Shown here in pieces: positions 5,278-7,472 of a stretch of DNA of 7,472 nt. Each line of letters opens with the position of its first letter. The stretch's first letter is position 1. This stretch comes from Boseongicola sp. SB0662_bin_57 (GTDB lineage Bacteria > Pseudomonadota > Alphaproteobacteria > Rhodobacterales > Rhodobacteraceae). A program made the position numbers and the translations under genes. Where the stretch lies: NCBI GenBank assembly GCA_009839535.1, contig VXPN01000212.1:1-7472 (forward strand). Direction: 5' to 3'. The notes beneath the pieces are model-generated. The model was not told the DNA's origin, searched no databases, and saw only the letters and a list, made by a program, of their open reading frames with translations.

Positions 5278-7416
5278 CTATTCCATTGCGTAGCCTAACC
5301 CACGATAGCCTGCTCGCCTCTTGGCTGCCATTCTGGACAGGACCGGAACGCGATTGTCGACATAGTCGACCACAAGGACGTCCTTCTTTCCCTCATGCTG
5401 TCGATGCAGCCTGCCAACATATTGCGCGAGCGTGCCCTTCCAGGCGATCGGCATTGTCAGGAACAGGGTGTCGAGCCGAGCGTCGTCAAAGCCCTCTCCG
5501 ACATAGCGCCCCGTCGCAAGGACCAACCGCTCCTCCTCGTCGCCGACCTTCAGAGCCGCATGCGCAGCCTCCCGGTCCTTGGCAGACATGCCTCCGCGGA
5601 GCACAATGACGTTTCTTGCAAACCGCGAAAACCGCTGCCGAAGGCATTCAAGGTGGTCCTTGCGCTCGGTCAGCACGATCGGTGATCTCCTTGCCTCCAA
5701 CGACTTCAGCACATCATCGAAGATCAGGTCGTTTCGAGTGCCGTCCTTCGCCAGAGCGGCATAGATCGCGGGCATCGACGGTCGCTCGGTCATGGCCAGG
5801 TCCTCCGGCAACCTGAACTCCGTGCAACGCTCCCGGGCGCGATGCCGCAGGCCGCTTTCGGCCGCGTGCGACCTTGCATCCACGCGATGACGCACAGGAC
5901 CGCACTGCATGAAGATTATGGGATGATGCCCATCCTTTCGAGTGACAGTGGCAGACAATCCGGTGACATGGCGAGCCTTCGACCTTCGGGCGACGAGTTC
6001 AAAGCTCGCGGCGGACACGTGATGACATTCGTCGACGATCAGATGACCGTAGTCGGCAACGATGTCGTCTACCTCGCCCTTGCGGACCAGGCTCTGAATC
6101 AGCGCGATGTCAATCACGCCAGTAGGCTTGCGCTTCCCGGCCCCAATGGTCCCGATCTGCTTCGTGTCGATCTGAAGAAAGGATCCCAGACGCTCCACCC
6201 ATTGGCTCAGGATTTCCCGACGGTGAACGAGGACCAAGGCATTGCAGGCACGGTGTCCTATAAGCGCCGAGGCCACGACGGTCTTGCCAAATGCGGTCGT
6301 GGCCGCAAGGACGCCGTTGTCGTGTTTGGCCATCGCATCGAACGCTTGCAACTGCTGTCGGCGCAGCTGACCTCGGAAGCGAACCGTCTCCGGCAAGGGC
6401 GTTCCGTCAACGCGCAGGTCGTCCAGATCCACGCCTGCACCATGCTCGGAAAGGAACCCGATGGTTTCGTCGAAACAGCCACGCGGCAAGGCAATGTGCC
6501 GGGGATGCAACTCGGCGCAGGACACGATTCGAGGCTTGCCGAATGTCGGGAACCGCATCGCCTGCGCACGATAGAATTCGGGGTTCGGGAATGCGGCCAG
6601 ACGCATCAGTTGAGCAACGGCGGAAGAAGGAAGACGCGTTCGGTCAACATAGATCTGATCCGCAAGCGTCACCTTGACCGTTTTCGGCAGGTTCGCATCA
6701 AGGCGTCGAGACCTTTCGCGGCGCGATGGCGGCATTTTCCAGGGCTCGTCCGCATGTTCGTCGTCAACGGGCATTCGAACGCCCAGCACTCGCCCGGAGA
6801 ACTCCGCAGATTCGGCAAGACTGGAAACGGCTTCAGCAGACAGTCTTGGCATGGATGACAAATGGGCCCATTGGTCATCGTATGGACGCATGTCCGCGTC
6901 GACAAAGACGCTGTTGCCCCTCTTGCGTGCCTTGTGCTGGAGCGGCAACGCGATCAGGTTTCCGAAACCGCCGAGCGGCATCGTGTCCTGGTTCGGGAAC
7001 AGGCGGTCGTAGGAGGAGAAGCCAATTTCCGGCCGCCTGTCCATTGTTTCCGTGATCAACGCCGATCCGAACTGGCGCGCGGCCCGGGCCGATACCCGTT
7101 CCGAAAAGAAGACCCAGACATGGCCCCCGTTCCCGGACCTTGACCGTTCCAGCGCTGCTGGCACCGCCCTTGCCTGACAGGTCTCGATCAGCGCGTTGGC
7201 GTCATCCGTCCATGACGCCTTGTCAAGGTCGATCGCCAGAAACCGGCAAGTACTGTCTTGCAGCAACGGATAGACGCCGGCGACAAAGTTCCCGTCCCGG
7301 CCACCACGCAGGTGCCGCTCAATGATGTCCGCGTCCGGCGGAATGAACTTCTGGTGCGGGCAATCACGGCACTTGACCTTCGGCTTGCCGCAGATGCCCT
7401 TGACCCATTCATTGAA
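5278..7416 (-). CDS. TOTE conflict-system primase-helicase (AEP primase plus SF2 helicase), 5' end truncated or frameshifted
   Basis: Homology begins at 7416 (FNEWVKGICGKPKVKC) and runs to TAG 5280-5278. No ATG or GTG in frame precedes TTG 7266, which would skip conserved sequence (HLRGGRDGNFVAGVYPLLQD); a TAA lies in frame at 7425-7423. First comes a Cys-rich segment, C-x6-C-x2-C (about 7390-7350), whose fourth Cys would lie upstream. Numbering from TTG 7266: AEP primase domain with DxD in AIDLD (D13, D15), SGNGGH (44-49), and SYDRLFPNQDTMPLGGFGNL (85-104). SF2 helicase: Walker A variant ATTAFGKT (322-329), DECH box (412-415), LSAT (437-440), GEGFDD (590-595) and QYVGRLHR (615-622). The C-terminus is complete. 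The family fuses a nucleotide polymerase to a helicase and is predicted to act on invader nucleic acid; the mechanism is not established. Whether this copy is expressed depends on the 5' end. Confidence 0.85.
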   Translation of the reverse strand, partial: FNEWVKGICGKPKVKCRDCPHQKFIPPDADIIERHLRGGRDGNFVAGVYPLLQDSTCRFLAIDLDKASWTDDANALIETCQARAVPAALERSRSGNGGHVWVFFSERVSARAARQFGSALITETMDRRPEIGFSSYDRLFPNQDTMPLGGFGNLIALPLQHKARKRGNSVFVDADMRPYDDQWAHLSSMPRLSAEAVSSLAESAEFSGRVLGVRMPVDDEHADEPWKMPPSRRERSRRLDANLPKTVKVTLADQIYVDRTRLPSSAVAQLMRLAAFPNPEFYRAQAMRFPTFGKPRIVSCAELHPRHIALPRGCFDETIGFLSEHGAGVDLDDLRVDGTPLPETVRFRGQLRRQQLQAFDAMAKHDNGVLAATTAFGKTVVASALIGHRACNALVLVHRREILSQWVERLGSFLQIDTKQIGTIGAGKRKPTGVIDIALIQSLVRKGEVDDIVADYGHLIVDECHHVSAASFELVARRSKARHVTGLSATVTRKDGHHPIIFMQCGPVRHRVDARSHAAESGLRHRARERCTEFRLPEDLAMTERPSMPAIYAALAKDGTRNDLIFDDVLKSLEARRSPIVLTERKDHLECLRQRFSRFARNVIVLRGGMSAKDREAAHAALKVGDEEERLVLATGRYVGEGFDDARLDTLFLTMPIAWKGTLAQYVGRLHRQHEGKKDVLVVDYVDNRVPVLSRMAAKRRAGYRGLGYAME

Positions 7417-7439
7417 GGGGGATTACAAAGAAAGGTTGA

Positions 7440-7459
7440 CAAAGTTTCCGAGCCTCCTT
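7440..7459 (-). promoter_or_regulatory. Ribosome binding site and TTG possibly serving the primase-helicase, one frame off
   Basis: On the minus strand AAGGAGG (7459-7453) lies 10 nt before TTG 7442-7440. From that TTG the frame reads STFLCNPPSMNG and then diverges, while the true primase frame begins at FNEWVKG just after a run of five C (7421-7417). One extra base in the C-run would join the two and supply a Cys near the Cys-rich segment. The signal could equally belong to a truncated or unrelated start. Confidence 0.35.
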
Positions 7460-7472
7460 ATATTCGAATCAA

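Noticed and set aside
4866..5609. 247-codon plus-strand open frame
   Set aside because: Antisense to the ATPase Walker motifs and to the helicase C-terminus; composition is typical of a shadow frame.
5842..6858. A 338-codon plus-strand open frame
   Set aside because: It is antisense to the helicase and primase motifs, which are unmistakable on the minus strand; the plus-strand peptide matches nothing and is a GC-rich shadow.
1..7472. CRISPR array, tRNA or rRNA genes
   Set aside because: No regularly spaced direct repeats and no recognisable tRNA or rRNA segments were seen on either strand.

Overview
The window is GC-rich (roughly 60 percent or more by eye). Its metabolic genes look alphaproteobacterial, rhizobial or roseobacter-like, but that placement rests on codon usage and family resemblance only. 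No rRNA, tRNA or other species marker is present.

Left edge (1-1500, + strand): the end of a zinc-type alcohol dehydrogenase, then a complete enolase-superfamily (mandelate racemase/muconate lactonizing enzyme) gene. This is ordinary catabolic DNA, probably for a sugar acid. The second gene appears to start at a TTG with a good ribosome binding site. Its predicted metal site lacks the canonical first aspartate.

Middle (about 1530-3811): a toxin-antitoxin graveyard beside a living module. On the minus strand, a DUF1778 antitoxin and its GNAT acetyltransferase toxin are both broken. The antitoxin has a TGA where a tryptophan belongs; the toxin has a TAG plus a large internal deletion and frame change. 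Next to it is a minus-strand remnant of a DUF4143-type AAA ATPase, a relative of the intact ATPase further right. It lost 122 in-frame codons exactly between two 9-bp direct repeats that the intact copy still carries. Then, on the plus strand, comes a second, apparently intact DUF1778-GNAT module with a promoter, a candidate operator palindrome, a strong ribosome binding site and an 11-nt gene overlap.

Right half (3984 to about 7416, minus strand): a complete DUF4143 family ATPase follows a large primase-helicase. The primase-helicase joins an archaeo-eukaryotic primase (AEP) domain to a superfamily 2 helicase, the architecture databases label a TOTE conflict-system protein. Its extreme N-terminus is lost: recognisable homology stops at a stop codon or frame break near 7417-7425, so it is 5'-truncated or frameshifted. 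A 37-bp symmetric palindrome sits on the start region of the ATPase gene and is the clearest unexplained regulatory signal in the window.

Together the region from about 1530 to the right edge reads as a defence/conflict island inserted next to catabolic genes. It holds a primase-helicase of a predicted anti-invader family, a nuclease-like AAA ATPase, and two generations of GNAT toxin-antitoxin modules, the older one decaying. A functional link between the ATPase and the primase-helicase is an inference from orientation and proximity only.
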